This document shows positions 9,045-17,614 of a DNA stretch of 64,000 nucleotides, piece by piece. Below the pieces are notes generated by a model. That model had not been told where the DNA came from. It saw only the letters and a program-made list of their open reading frames with translations, and made no database searches. A program made the translations under genes and the position numbers. This DNA comes from Microbacterium aurum (GTDB taxonomy: Bacteria > Actinomycetota > Actinomycetes > Actinomycetales > Microbacteriaceae): the NCBI RefSeq assembly GCF_016907815.1, contig NZ_JAFBCQ010000001.1:1922001-1986000 (forward strand), read 5' to 3'. Position 1 is the first letter of the stretch, and each line of letters starts with the position of its first letter.

Positions 9045-9683
9045 GTGAGCATGGTGGGCGGCATTCCTCAGGAACACGGCGAGAAGATCGCCGATTACGC
9101 GACGTATCAGGCCGCTCAGAAGGCCGTGTCGCAGCTCGTCGAGGCCGACATCCCGGCTCGCGACATCGCGATCATCGGCCATGCCCTGCGCTCCGTCGAG
9201 ACGGTCACCGGACGCCTCGGCTACGCCGCCGCCGCCCGGTCGGGCGCGATCAACGGCATCCTGCTGGGCCTGCTGTTCTCGGCGATCTTCGTCCTCGGCA
9301 CGCCCAACGCCGCGATCCAGCTGTTCGTCGGCGTCATGTTCGTCGGCATCGCGCTCGGCATGCTCATGAGTCTCATCACGTACGCGATCGTGCGCCGGCG
9401 CCGGGACTACACGTCGGTGACGCAGGTCCTCGCCGACCGCTACGAGGTCACGGTGCTGCCCCGCAGCATCCACCGCGCGCGCGAAATCGTCGGACGGGCC
9501 GTCGCGCCGGCGGCACCGGCCCCGGCCGCTCCGCAGCCGCCGGTGGACCCGTCCGTGCCGCCGCAGTACGGCGAGCGGGTCGACCCCGCACCCCCGCAGT
9601 ACGGTGAGCGCGTCGATCCGCCGCGGCTCCCGGACGACGAGCCCGCGCCGCCGGCGACGGGTCCGGATGCCGACGACCGCTGA
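9045..9683 (+). CDS. General stress protein 17M-like membrane protein
   Basis: A 212-residue protein. The N-terminal region (ADYATYQAAQKAVSQLVEAD, DIAIIGHALR) matches the GSP17M/YflT-type fold found in stress proteins. Two membrane helices follow (GAINGILLGLLFSAIFVLG; FVGVMFVGIALGMLMSLIT), and the tail is Pro-rich with a near-perfect repeat, PPQYGERVDP, twice. The tail resembles low-complexity cytoplasmic tails rather than an enzyme domain. The GTG start has CAAGAT ending 6 bases upstream. Function is unknown; a general stress role is family-based inference. The last 17 bases overlap the hydrolase gene. Confidence 0.78.
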   Translation: MSMVGGIPQEHGEKIADYATYQAAQKAVSQLVEADIPARDIAIIGHALRSVETVTGRLGYAAAARSGAINGILLGLLFSAIFVLGTPNAAIQLFVGVMFVGIALGMLMSLITYAIVRRRRDYTSVTQVLADRYEVTVLPRSIHRAREIVGRAVAPAAPAPAAPQPPVDPSVPPQYGERVDPAPPQYGERVDPPRLPDDEPAPPATGPDADDR

Positions 9684-10350
9684 ACCCGGCGCGATCGAGG
9701 TCGCGCTGCCGAAGGGGGCGGTGACGGTCTCGACGCTGTCGACGTCGCCGTCGCGGCCGTGGGCGGCCGTCGCGCTCGCGCACGGTGCGGGCGCCGGGAT
9801 GACCCACCCGTTCCTCGAGGGTTTCGCCCGTGCCCTGACCGACGCGGGTGTCACGGTCTTGCGCTTCGCCTTCCCCTACGCCGAGGCGGGTCGGCGGATG
9901 CCGGGACCGGCCGCCCACGCCGTGGCCACCTGGCAGGCGGTCATGCCCGCGCTCGGCGACCTCGCGCCCGGCGTTCCGCTGATCGCCGCCGGCAAGTCCT
10001 ACGGCGGCCGGATGGCGTCCATGGCCGCGGCCGAGGGGGCGATCGCTCCGGCAGGGCTGCTGTACCTCGGCTACCCGCTGCATCCGCCCGGCGAGCCCGA
10101 GAAGGTGCGCGTGTCGCACCTGCCGCTCGTCACGGCGCCGCAGCTGTTCGTGTCGGGGACGAGGGACCCGTTCGTCCAGCCCGTGTCGCAGCTGGCGGAT
10201 GCCGTCGACGCGTGCCCCGATGCCGAGGTGCTGTGGCTCGACGGCGGCGGCCACTCGTTCGAGGTCGCCGGCGCGCGGCGGGCGCCCGAGGTCACCGGGG
10301 CCGAGGTCGCGGCATCCATCCTGCCGTGGCTGCGCGCCCGGTTCGCCTGA
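9667..10350 (+). CDS. Alpha/beta hydrolase (dienelactone hydrolase/KAN-L11 type)
   Basis: A 227-residue alpha/beta-hydrolase fold protein. An oxyanion-type HGAGAG motif (about residues 37-42) is followed by the nucleophile elbow as GKSYGGRM, giving Ser in G-x-S-x-G form. The acid is in SGTRDPF and the His in GGGHSF, completing a triad. It resembles the KANL3/Tex30 or YcjY-like hydrolases; the substrate is unknown. The ATG at 9667 lies within the preceding gene, so translation is probably coupled. Confidence 0.85.
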   Translation: MPTTAEPGAIEVALPKGAVTVSTLSTSPSRPWAAVALAHGAGAGMTHPFLEGFARALTDAGVTVLRFAFPYAEAGRRMPGPAAHAVATWQAVMPALGDLAPGVPLIAAGKSYGGRMASMAAAEGAIAPAGLLYLGYPLHPPGEPEKVRVSHLPLVTAPQLFVSGTRDPFVQPVSQLADAVDACPDAEVLWLDGGGHSFEVAGARRAPEVTGAEVAASILPWLRARFA

Positions 10351-10357
10351 CCGAATC

Positions 10358-10377
10358 GGCGGCTGCGGTGCGCCGCC
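10358..10377. terminator. Possible weak hairpin between convergent genes
   Basis: GGCGGC and GCCGCC arms with an 8-base loop lie between the hydrolase stop and the aminopeptidase P stop. The stem is short and has no U tract. Confidence 0.35.
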
Positions 10378-10420
10378 CTGACGTTCCTCTGCCGCGGGGT
10401 GCGCGTCCTACCGAGCCGGG

Positions 10421-11857
10421 TCAGCGCGCGAGGCGCGCGATCCAGGCCTCGACCTCGTCGGCGGTGCGGGGGATGCCGGCGGACAGGTTTACCGGCCCGT
10501 CCGCGGTCATGAGGATGTCGTCCTCGATCCGCACGCCGATACCGCGGTACTCCTCCGGCACGGTCAGGTCATCGATCTGGAAGTACAGTCCCGGTTCGAT
10601 CGTGAAGACCATGCCGGGCGCCAGGATGCCGTCGTAGTACATCTCCCGGCGCGCCTGCGCGCAGTCGTGCACGTCGATGCCGAGGTGGTGGCTCGTCCCG
10701 TGCACCATGTACCTGCGGTGCTGCCCGCCGCGGTCGGCGTCCAGCGCCTCGTCGGCGGTCACCGGCAGCAGGCCCCACTCGGCGACGCGATCGGCGATGA
10801 CGCGCATGGCCGCCTCGTGCACCTCGCGGAACTTCACGCCCGGCCGCGCCGCGGCGAACGCGGCGTCGGCGGCTTCGCGGACGGTCTCGTAGATCTTCCG
10901 CTGGATCGACGTGAACGTGCCGTTGACGGGCAGGGTCCGGGTGATGTCGGCGGTGTAGAGGCTGTCGACCTCGACGCCGGCGTCGATGAGGATGAGGTCG
11001 CCCGGCACGACCGCACCGTCGTTGCGCGTCCAGTGCAGGTAGCAGGCGTGCGGCCCCGAGGCGGCGATCGTGTCGTAGCCCTCGCCGTTGCCCTCGATGC
11101 GTGCGCGGTGGTGGAAGACGCCCTCCACGGCGCGCTCACCGCGGGGGGTGTCGATGATGCGGGGGAGATCGGCGACGATGTCGTCGAACCCGCGCGCGGT
11201 GACCGCGACGGCCAGGCGCAACTGCGCGATCTCGTACTCGTCCTTGACCAGGCGCAGCTCCGACACGAAGCGTGTGAGGTCGGCATCCTCATCGAGGACG
11301 AGGTCGCCCTCGGTCGCGGTGAACTCGTCGATGTGCGCCGTCGGCACGCCGAGGTCCGCGGCGACGCCCGCCAACGCGGGGCGCGGGCCGATCCAGAACT
11401 CCCCGATCGTGGCGTCGCCGTAGAACTCTGCGGTCGTGCGGTCGGCGCGCTCACGGAGGTAGAGGGTCACGTCGTGGCCGGATGCCGCGTCCTCGCGCGG
11501 CTGGAAGACGAGCACCGAGTCGGGCACGCTGTCGCTGGCCCAGCCGGTGAGGTGCGCGAACGCGGAGTGCGCGCGGAAGGGATAGTCGGTGTCGTTGGAG
11601 CGCTGCTTGTAGGAGCCGGCCGGGATCACGAGCCGCTTGCCCGGGAAGGCGGCCGAGACGGCGTCGCGACGGGCGGCGGCGTAGGGAGCCTGCGCACGCT
11701 GCGGCGGGGTGAGGTCGGGGCGCTCGGCCCATCCGGTGGAGATCGTCTCGAGGAACCCCTTCGGGAAGGGCTGCTTGCGGTTCGTGTTCTCCGCCGACGC
11801 CTGCGCCGTCTGCTGCTCGCTCGTGACCGTCTCGCTCGCCTGCGTCGTCTCGCTCAT
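10421..11857 (-). CDS. Aminopeptidase P family Xaa-Pro aminopeptidase
   Basis: A 478-residue M24B metallopeptidase with a creatinase-type N domain (residues about 40-210) and a pita-bread catalytic domain. Metal ligands are visible in order: Asp in LILIDAGVEVDS, Asp in YTADITRT, His in HGTSHHLGIDVHD, Glu in FTIEPGLYF and Glu in VRIEDDILMT. It should remove N-terminal residues that precede proline. The first 30 residues are Ser/Thr/Gln-rich and likely disordered. It stands alone between convergent and tandem neighbours, and a terminal GGGAG lies just before the ATG. Confidence 0.93.
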   Translation of the reverse strand: MSETTQASETVTSEQQTAQASAENTNRKQPFPKGFLETISTGWAERPDLTPPQRAQAPYAAARRDAVSAAFPGKRLVIPAGSYKQRSNDTDYPFRAHSAFAHLTGWASDSVPDSVLVFQPREDAASGHDVTLYLRERADRTTAEFYGDATIGEFWIGPRPALAGVAADLGVPTAHIDEFTATEGDLVLDEDADLTRFVSELRLVKDEYEIAQLRLAVAVTARGFDDIVADLPRIIDTPRGERAVEGVFHHRARIEGNGEGYDTIAASGPHACYLHWTRNDGAVVPGDLILIDAGVEVDSLYTADITRTLPVNGTFTSIQRKIYETVREAADAAFAAARPGVKFREVHEAAMRVIADRVAEWGLLPVTADEALDADRGGQHRRYMVHGTSHHLGIDVHDCAQARREMYYDGILAPGMVFTIEPGLYFQIDDLTVPEEYRGIGVRIEDDILMTADGPVNLSAGIPRTADEVEAWIARLAR

Positions 11858-11890
11858 ACTCCCAGTCTCCCACTTGCCGCGCGCGGGAGG

Positions 11891-12970
11891 TCAGCCGGCG
11901 GGCTCGAACTGGACGACGAGGGGGCGGTGGTCGCTGCCGCTGGGGTCGAGGGAGTCGAGCACGACCGAGCCGACCGGCGTCCACGCGTCGGTGGCCATGA
12001 CGTGGTCGATCGGCGTGCCGATGAGGCGTGGCCAGTCGGTCGACCACGTGCCGAGCGCGCCGGTGCCGGTCTGCGCCGCAGCATCGTGGCAGGCGCCGAG
12101 CGTGCCGGAGCCGGTCCCCAGGCGTGCCATGTTGTCGACGGTCGCGTTGAAGTCGCCCGCCATGATCACGTCGCCGCCGGCACACTGGTCGGCGACCCAC
12201 TGCAGGTCGCTGCGCCAATCGGCCATGAACGCCTGCCGCGGGGCGACGGCGTGCACGGCGACGATCGTCGGTCCGGCGCCGTCGACGGGCATGGCCACCA
12301 GCGAGGGCACCGACGAGGTGTTGGTGGTGCCGTCGGCGGTCGAGTCCACGACGGCGTAATCGCCGAGGTCGGGGGAGATCAGCAGCGTCGTCGAGTTCGC
12401 GGCCCAGTCGGGATATCCCTCGCGCTCCCCGTAGTTCTCGTGGTGCGCCCACATCGGCGAGCCCATCTCCCGCATCGCGATCGCGACGGCCTCACCGGTC
12501 TCGATCGTCGTCTCGGGCAGGGCGACGATGTCCGCCTGCATCGCGATGGCGGTCTGCGCGATGAGGTGGGCGTCGGTGGCATCGCCGGCGGTGTTCCACG
12601 TCATCACCCGGATGCTCGTCTCGGTCTGGGCCGGGAGTGCGCCGGGGCCGACCCCGCGGGAGACGAGGATGCCGGCGTTCACGCCGCCGGCGACGAGTGC
12701 GATGACGGCGATCGAGCCGGCGAAGGCGCGCGTGCGGCGACTGAGGCACGCGATGAGCGCGAGCACCAGCACGGCGCCGAACACGAGCACGACGACCCCG
12801 CGCAGCGACACGATCTGCGCGAACGGGTAGCTGCGCTCCAGGCGGAAGAACTGCGGCCACGTCACGATCGCGGCGGCGATCGCCGCGGCCACGGTGAGAA
12901 GGATTCCGAGCAGGCGCAGCACGTCAGCGACTCTACGGGAGCGCATCTGAAAGAACCCCGACGTCCGCAC
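11891..12970 (-). CDS. Endonuclease/exonuclease/phosphatase-family membrane-anchored hydrolase
   Basis: A 359-residue protein with three N-terminal membrane helices (within residues about 15-105) followed by an extracytoplasmic EEP domain. Motifs MTWNTAGD, ALPETTIETG, MAGDFNATVDN and SGSDHRPL supply the Asn, Glu, Asp-Asn and Asp-His active-site residues. Phosphodiester substrates are likely (lipid, nucleotide or DNA); which one is not evident. I keep the GTG at 12970 because GGAGGAG lies 5 bases upstream, better than the internal ATG at 12946, which lacks a Shine-Dalgarno. It is divergent from the PHP gene with 35 bases between starts. Confidence 0.88.
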   Translation of the reverse strand: MRTSGFFQMRSRRVADVLRLLGILLTVAAAIAAAIVTWPQFFRLERSYPFAQIVSLRGVVVLVFGAVLVLALIACLSRRTRAFAGSIAVIALVAGGVNAGILVSRGVGPGALPAQTETSIRVMTWNTAGDATDAHLIAQTAIAMQADIVALPETTIETGEAVAIAMREMGSPMWAHHENYGEREGYPDWAANSTTLLISPDLGDYAVVDSTADGTTNTSSVPSLVAMPVDGAGPTIVAVHAVAPRQAFMADWRSDLQWVADQCAGGDVIMAGDFNATVDNMARLGTGSGTLGACHDAAAQTGTGALGTWSTDWPRLIGTPIDHVMATDAWTPVGSVVLDSLDPSGSDHRPLVVQFEPAG

Positions 12971-13005
12971 GGGCTCCTCCCGATGGCGGCCGGTACGCTC
13001 GGAGG

Positions 13006-13893
13006 ATGGTCACGGACACCGACTCCGAGGAGCCCACCGGGGCACGGTTTCGCGGCCCCAGCGACCTGCACCTGCACTCCGACCACTCCGACGGCACCGA
13101 GCCGCCCGCGGCCGTCATGGCCGCCGCCTACCGCGCGGGGCTGCGCACGGCCGCGCTCACCGATCACGACACGACGTCCGGCTGGGCCGAGGCGGCGGAG
13201 GCCGCGGCATCCCTCGGCATGACGTTCCTGCCGGGCATGGAGCTGTCGGCGCGTCACGAGTGGCGCAGCGTCCATGTGCTCGGCTACCTGTTCGATCCGG
13301 ATGACGGCGACCTGCGCGCGCTGACCGACCGCATCCGCCATTCCCGCCTCACGCGCGCGCGCACGATGGCCGAGCTCATCGGCCGCGACTACGACCTGTC
13401 CTGGGCGGACATCGAGGACCAGACCGCCGCCGGGGCGACGGTCGGCCGGCCGCACCTGGCGGATGCGCTCGTCGCGAAGGGGCACGTCGTCGACCGCGGC
13501 GAGGCGTTCGCCGGCATCCTGCACCCGGGGAGCCCCTATTACGTCGACCTCTACGCGCCGGATCCGGTGACCGCGGTCGCGGCGATCGCGGGCGCGGGGG
13601 GCGTGCCGATCATCGCCCATCCCGCGGGGCGGGCGGGCCTCCTGCCGGCACCGCTCGTCCAGCGGATGCTGGCGGCGGGCCTGGCGGGATTCGAGTTGGG
13701 CCACCGCGAGAACGTCGAGCCGGCGCTGACGACGCTGCGCGAGCTCGTCGCCCGCGAGGGTCTCATCGTCACCGGCTCCAGCGACTATCACGGGCTCGGC
13801 AAGCCGAACCTGCCGGGGGAGCACACGACCGGCGACGACATGGTCGCCCGCATCATCGACCGCGCAACGGGAAGCGCCCCCGTCTTCCCCTGA
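13006..13893 (+). CDS. PHP-domain phosphoesterase (RNase AM/YciV-like)
   Basis: A 295-residue PHP-fold enzyme. The metal-binding motifs appear in order: DLHLHSDHSDGT (about 19-30), LTDHDTTSGW, the Glu in GMELSA, His in IIAHPAGRAG, and GSSDYHG near the end. The family hydrolyses 3',5'-bisphosphonucleotides and trims 5' ends of small RNAs. TACGCT at 12994-12999 ends 6 bases before the ATG; the CGGAGG between them is too close to act as a normal Shine-Dalgarno. The stop codon lies in the loop of a long terminator hairpin. Confidence 0.88.
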   Translation: MVTDTDSEEPTGARFRGPSDLHLHSDHSDGTEPPAAVMAAAYRAGLRTAALTDHDTTSGWAEAAEAAASLGMTFLPGMELSARHEWRSVHVLGYLFDPDDGDLRALTDRIRHSRLTRARTMAELIGRDYDLSWADIEDQTAAGATVGRPHLADALVAKGHVVDRGEAFAGILHPGSPYYVDLYAPDPVTAVAAIAGAGGVPIIAHPAGRAGLLPAPLVQRMLAAGLAGFELGHRENVEPALTTLRELVAREGLIVTGSSDYHGLGKPNLPGEHTTGDDMVARIIDRATGSAPVFP

Positions 13894-13910
13894 GGAAAGA
13901 CGAGGGCGCT
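13873..13910. terminator. Long bidirectional terminator hairpin overlapping a stop codon
   Basis: A 17-bp stem with two G-T-type mismatches (AGCGCCCCCGTCTTCCC paired with GGAAAGACGAGGGCGCT) surrounds the TGA of the PHP gene. It lies between two convergent genes and probably terminates both. Confidence 0.8.
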
Positions 13911-13934
13911 CGCTGGGCACTCAGCGCCCGGCGG

Positions 13935-14351
13935 TCACGCCAGGGCCTTGGCCTTCAGTGCGTCGAACTCGGCCTGCGAGATCGCGCCCGAGTCGAGCAG
14001 GCTCTTGGCCTGGGCGATCTGCTCGGCCGGGCTCGTGCCGGCGACCTGCTTGATGTCGTCGTCCTGTGCCGCCTTGTACTGCTGCGCCGCCTCGACCTGA
14101 CGCTCGCCCATGCCCCGACCGCGCGCGATCAGGGAGATGAGCGCGGTGATGATCGGGAAGAAGATCAGGAAGAAGATCCAGACCGCCTTCCACCCGCCCG
14201 AGAGCTTGCGGTCGCGGAAGAGGTCTCCGATGATCGCGAACAGGGCGAACAGGTACGCCACGAAGATGAAGATGGTCAGGAACCACCAGATGAGATCGGC
14301 GAACGATCCCCAGAAGCCGCGGTACTCCACGGCAGCGTCCCACACGCGCAT
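13935..14351 (-). CDS. PLDc_N/SHOCT-domain membrane protein
   Basis: A 138-residue protein with two membrane helices (WWFLTIFIFVAYLFALFAIIG and WKAVWIFFLIFFPIITALISLI) in the phospholipase-D N-terminal-like arrangement, then a linker and a C-terminal SHOCT motif (AEQIAQAKSLLDSGAISQAEF). SHOCT domains are short oligomerisation modules on otherwise unrelated bacterial proteins. A GGAGAGG element upstream of the ATG serves as ribosome binding site. No enzymatic residues are present. Confidence 0.85.
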   Translation of the reverse strand: MRVWDAAVEYRGFWGSFADLIWWFLTIFIFVAYLFALFAIIGDLFRDRKLSGGWKAVWIFFLIFFPIITALISLIARGRGMGERQVEAAQQYKAAQDDDIKQVAGTSPAEQIAQAKSLLDSGAISQAEFDALKAKALA

Positions 14352-14471
14352 GACAGCCTCTCCGGATACGCAGGGCGGCGGATGCCGCTTGCGCTCACCC
14401 GAGAACCCCGGGCGCGCCCGGTGCCGGAAGAGGAGGCCCGGATTCGCCCGCGTCGGATGAGCGGTCGGGGC

Positions 14472-15989
14472 TCAGGCTCCCGCGACCGGGGCTCCCGCGG
14501 CGCCACCGCCACCGCCGCGGCGGCGACGCCGCCGGCGTGCGGGGGCGGGCTTGCCATCGTGGTGCTCGCGGCCGGCGCCGTCGTGCGTGCCGGCGCCGTC
14601 CGCGTCGCGCTCCGCCGTCGCGACGCCCGTGCCCGAGGCGGATGCCGCGGCATCCGCGCCTTCGGCGAAGCTCGCCCCGACCTGCTCGGTGCCGGTGCGA
14701 CGGCGGCGCCGGCGGCGCGAGCCGCCCTCGCCGGTGCCCTCGGCCGCGGCGTCGGCGGCGCGCGCCGGCTGCTGCTGCGTGCGGACCGACTCGGTGCGCG
14801 GTGCCTTCGCGATGCGCCCCTTCGTGCCGGCGGGGATGTCGAGGTCGGTGTACAGGTGCGGGCTCGACGAGTAGGTCTCGACGGGCTCGGGCTGGCCGAA
14901 CTCCAGCGCGCGGTTGATGAGGGCCCACTTGTGCAGATCGTCCCAGTCGACGAACGTCACCGCGATGCCGGTCTTGCCGGCGCGGCCGGTGCGCCCCGCG
15001 CGGTGCAGGTAGGTCTTCTCGTCGTCGGGGATCGTGTGGTTGATGACGTGGGTGACGTCGTCGACGTCGATGCCGCGCGCGGCGACATCCGTCGCGATGA
15101 GGACGTCCTTCTTGCCGGCCTTGAACGCCGCCATGGAGCGCTCGCGCGCCTCCTGGCTCATGTCGCCGTGGACGGCGCCCGCGTTGAACCCGCGGTCGTT
15201 GAGCTCATCGACGAGCTTCTGCGCGGCGCGCTTGGTGCGGGTGAACACGACGGTCTTGCCGCGACCCTCGGCCTGCAGGATGCGGGCGATGACCTCGTCC
15301 TTGTCGAGCGAGTGCGCGCGGTAGACGAGGTGGCGGATGTTCGCCTGCGTCAGGCCCTCGTCGGGGTCGGTGGCGCGGATGTGGATGGGGTTCGACATGA
15401 ACCGCCGCGCGAGCGCGACGATCGGCCCCGGCATGGTCGCCGAGAACAACTGCGTGTGACGCACCGGGGCGACCTTCTGGAAGATCTTCTCGATGTCGGC
15501 GAGGAAGCCGAGGTCGAGCATCTTGTCGGCCTCGTCGAGCACGACCTCGGTCGCGTGCGACAGGTCGAGCAGACGCTGGTTGTTCAGGTCGATAAGGCGC
15601 CCGGGGGTGCCGACGACGATCTGCGCGCCCGCCTTCAGCTGGTCGATCTGGCCCTCGTAGGCCTTGCCGCCGTAGATCGCGACGACGCTCGTGGAGCGGT
15701 TCGAGGTCAGCATGTCCATGTCCTCGTAGACCTGCACGGCGAGCTCGCGCGTCGGCACGACGATGAGGGCCTTGACACCCGGCTCCGGGTCGAGGCCGAG
15801 GCGCTGGACGACGGGGATGCCGAAGCCGAAGGTCTTGCCGGTGCCGGTCTTGGCCTGGCCGATGATGTCCTGGCCGGGAAGGCCCAGGGGAATGGTCTGC
15901 TCCTGGATCGGGAACGCGTCGGTGATGCCCTTGGCCGCGAGGGCATCGACGATGTCCTGGTCGACGCCGAGCTCTGCGAAAGTCGTCAT
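14472..15989 (-). CDS. DEAD-box ATP-dependent RNA helicase
   Basis: A 505-residue helicase with all core motifs: Q motif (FPIQEQTIP), AKTGTGKT, PTRELAVQ, TPGRL, DEAD (VLDEADKM), SAT (FSATMP), and HRAGRTGRAG. The tail from about residue 400 is low complexity and Arg/Gly-rich (RRRRRRRGGGGGAA at the end), a probable RNA-binding extension as in RhlE/CsdA types. It corresponds in position to rhlE (Rv3211) of M. tuberculosis, next to the ferritin-like gene. The leader between a TAGGCT box and the start is about 100 bases, unusual here. One HIP-like palindrome lies in the tail. Confidence 0.93.
   Translation of the reverse strand: MTTFAELGVDQDIVDALAAKGITDAFPIQEQTIPLGLPGQDIIGQAKTGTGKTFGFGIPVVQRLGLDPEPGVKALIVVPTRELAVQVYEDMDMLTSNRSTSVVAIYGGKAYEGQIDQLKAGAQIVVGTPGRLIDLNNQRLLDLSHATEVVLDEADKMLDLGFLADIEKIFQKVAPVRHTQLFSATMPGPIVALARRFMSNPIHIRATDPDEGLTQANIRHLVYRAHSLDKDEVIARILQAEGRGKTVVFTRTKRAAQKLVDELNDRGFNAGAVHGDMSQEARERSMAAFKAGKKDVLIATDVAARGIDVDDVTHVINHTIPDDEKTYLHRAGRTGRAGKTGIAVTFVDWDDLHKWALINRALEFGQPEPVETYSSSPHLYTDLDIPAGTKGRIAKAPRTESVRTQQQPARAADAAAEGTGEGGSRRRRRRRTGTEQVGASFAEGADAAASASGTGVATAERDADGAGTHDGAGREHHDGKPAPARRRRRRRGGGGGAAGAPVAGA
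14638..14657. repeat. HIP-like palindrome in helicase tail
   Basis: A perfect 20-bp palindrome, GCGGATGCCGCGGCATCCGC, encodes DAAAS within the low-complexity tail of the DEAD-box helicase. Confidence 0.85.
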
Positions 15990-16098
15990 GCTGTCATGCC
16001 TGTCTGGCGGTGAGAAGCCGCCGGGTGAAGAAGTCCACGCCCTTCACTCAGCCACAGGCGCGGTGGTCCCGATCCGTCGCCGGGACCCCACCAGCCTA
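15990..16098 (-). promoter_or_regulatory. Putative promoter and long structured leader of the DEAD-box helicase gene
   Basis: On the minus strand, TAGGCT (16098-16093) could be a -10 box, placing transcription start near 16087. The RNA would begin with GGTCCCG, which pairs with CGGGACC 9 bases later, a 5'-terminal 7-bp hairpin (16065-16087). About 75 further bases separate it from the ATG, which has only a weak ribosome binding site. A long structured leader is typical of cold-inducible or autoregulated RNA helicases, but that role here is inference. Confidence 0.4.
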
Positions 16099-16186
16099 GC
16101 GGAGGCGGCCGGCGGGGCCGCGGAAGCGGGCCGCGCGCGGCACACGGATGCCGCGGTGCGCACGGCGGCGGCCGTAGGCTGTAGAC

Positions 16187-16903
16187 GTGGTGACCTGGCC
16201 CTGGCAGCGCGATCGCACCGCCGCCCGCACGTTGAAGGTGCGCTCGCGCGGCGACTTCGGTGACGTCAGTCGCGTCGACTTCGCCGAGCTGGCACCGGCG
16301 ATCGACACGTTCCTCGGTCAGGCGGCCTACCTGCAGCTCGGCTTCTTCGAGACCCTCAGCGCGCTGATCGCCCCCACCCCGGAGCTCAGCCACAAGGAGT
16401 CGCTGTCGCGGGCGGCCGGTGCCGCGCTGCTGAAGCACCGCGAGCTCGTCGAGGTGATCCGCGAGCGCGGCGACGACCCGCTGGACCTCATGCTGCCCTT
16501 CCGCGAGCCGCTGGACGCGTTCCGGCGGGCGACGCACGGCGCACGGCCGCTGGAGACGATGCTGTCGGTGCACATCACGGCGGGCATGCTCGACGACTTC
16601 TACGTCGCGCTGTCGGCCAGCTACGGGGCCACAGGAGACCGGGTCGCACGGATCCTCGGTCAGGACGACGACCGGCAGGCGCTCGTCGCGATCATCGCGC
16701 AGGCGATCGCCTCAGACGAGGAGTGGAAGTCGCTGCTGGCGCTGTGGGGCCGCCGCCTCGTGGGCGACACGCTTCTCATCGCCCGCGGCGCGCTGCGCCC
16801 GCAGACGCTGGATGCGGCGGAGGAGCGCAAGGTGGAGCCGGTGTTCACCGATCTGCTCGGCGCGCATTCCCGCCGCATGGCGGCGATGGACCTCGACGCC
16901 TGA
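16187..16903 (+). CDS. Ferritin-like fold protein (MiaE_2-like)
   Basis: A 238-residue, largely helical protein of the ferritin-like superfamily conserved in actinobacteria (the Rv3210c position). Candidate di-iron or structural residues lie in helices around FFETLSAL, KHRELVEVIRERGDD, ETMLSVHITAGMLDDFY and ASDEEWKS. The relation to tRNA hydroxylase MiaE is structural, and enzymatic activity is not established. The GTG start has TAGGCT (16175-16180) ending 6 bases upstream with no Shine-Dalgarno. It is divergent from the DEAD-box helicase. Confidence 0.8.
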   Translation: MVTWPWQRDRTAARTLKVRSRGDFGDVSRVDFAELAPAIDTFLGQAAYLQLGFFETLSALIAPTPELSHKESLSRAAGAALLKHRELVEVIRERGDDPLDLMLPFREPLDAFRRATHGARPLETMLSVHITAGMLDDFYVALSASYGATGDRVARILGQDDDRQALVAIIAQAIASDEEWKSLLALWGRRLVGDTLLIARGALRPQTLDAAEERKVEPVFTDLLGAHSRRMAAMDLDA

Positions 16904-16914
16904 CGCGTCGGGAG

Positions 16915-17205
16915 TCAGGCGATCTTCAGCCGGATGCGCTCCTGCGCGTCGCGGGACGCACGCGTGCGGGTGAGCACCGTCAGGACGACGGGCACCACGG
17001 CGACGGGGACGGCGAGCGAGATGATCCACAGCCACGCATCGGTGGTCACGAGCCCCGCCCAGGTGAGCGCGAGCCAGGTCGCCCCGCCGGTCACGGCGCC
17101 GATCATCGGCGCCAGGGCCGCGCCGCGCGAGGTGCGGCCGGGCATGAGGAAGTGCAGCACGCCGCCGTAGGCGGCGCCGAAGATGAGGGCGAGGAGGATG
17201 TCCAC
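16915..17205 (-). CDS. Small hypothetical membrane protein
   Basis: A 96-residue protein with three hydrophobic segments (ILLALIFGAAYGGVLHFLM; GAVTGGATWLALTWAGLV; LWIISLAVPVAVVPVVLTVL) and a basic C terminus (RTRASRDAQERIRLKIA). No known family is recognised. It lies 16 bases downstream of the DUF3107 gene on the same strand, likely co-transcribed with it, and converges on the ferritin-like gene. Confidence 0.72.
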   Translation of the reverse strand: MDILLALIFGAAYGGVLHFLMPGRTSRGAALAPMIGAVTGGATWLALTWAGLVTTDAWLWIISLAVPVAVVPVVLTVLTRTRASRDAQERIRLKIA

Positions 17206-17221
17206 GTCGGCGCGGGCCGGG

Positions 17222-17446
17222 TCAGGCGACGAAGCCGACGCGGCGGGACTCCTCGGTCCCGACCTCGATGAAGGTGATGCCCGCCGTCGGCACGATGTAG
17301 GTGTTGCCCTTGACGTCGGTGAAGGTCACGAACGAGACCTCGGAGTCGAGAGCCTTCTCGACCGTCTTGGTGACGTCGGCCGCCGACTGGGCGGACTCGA
17401 AGCTGAGCTCTCGCGGCGTGTTCGCGATGCCGATGCGGATCTCCAC
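17222..17446 (-). CDS. DUF3107 domain-containing protein
   Basis: A 74-residue protein, MEIRIGIANTPRELSFES at the start, matching the actinobacterial DUF3107 family (M. tuberculosis Rv3208A/TB9.4) at full length. It has an alpha/beta pattern with no cysteine or membrane segment. It begins with a GTG codon; GCGAGGC lies a short distance upstream. Its position beside the ferritin-like and helicase genes is conserved with mycobacteria. Function unknown. Confidence 0.85.
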   Translation of the reverse strand: MEIRIGIANTPRELSFESAQSAADVTKTVEKALDSEVSFVTFTDVKGNTYIVPTAGITFIEVGTEESRRVGFVA

Positions 17447-17614
17447 GGGTGACTGCCTCGCTTTGCTGAAGACGATGCGACCGAGGTGCCGGCCGCATCT
17501 CGACTCTACGACACGGCTGCGCCGTCACGGCCGCGCGTGGGCCGCCGCGGTGCTCGCTGTGCGCGAACGTCCCGCGGCGGGGCGGTGTCGGCGCGGGCGG
17601 CTACCGTGAAGAGC

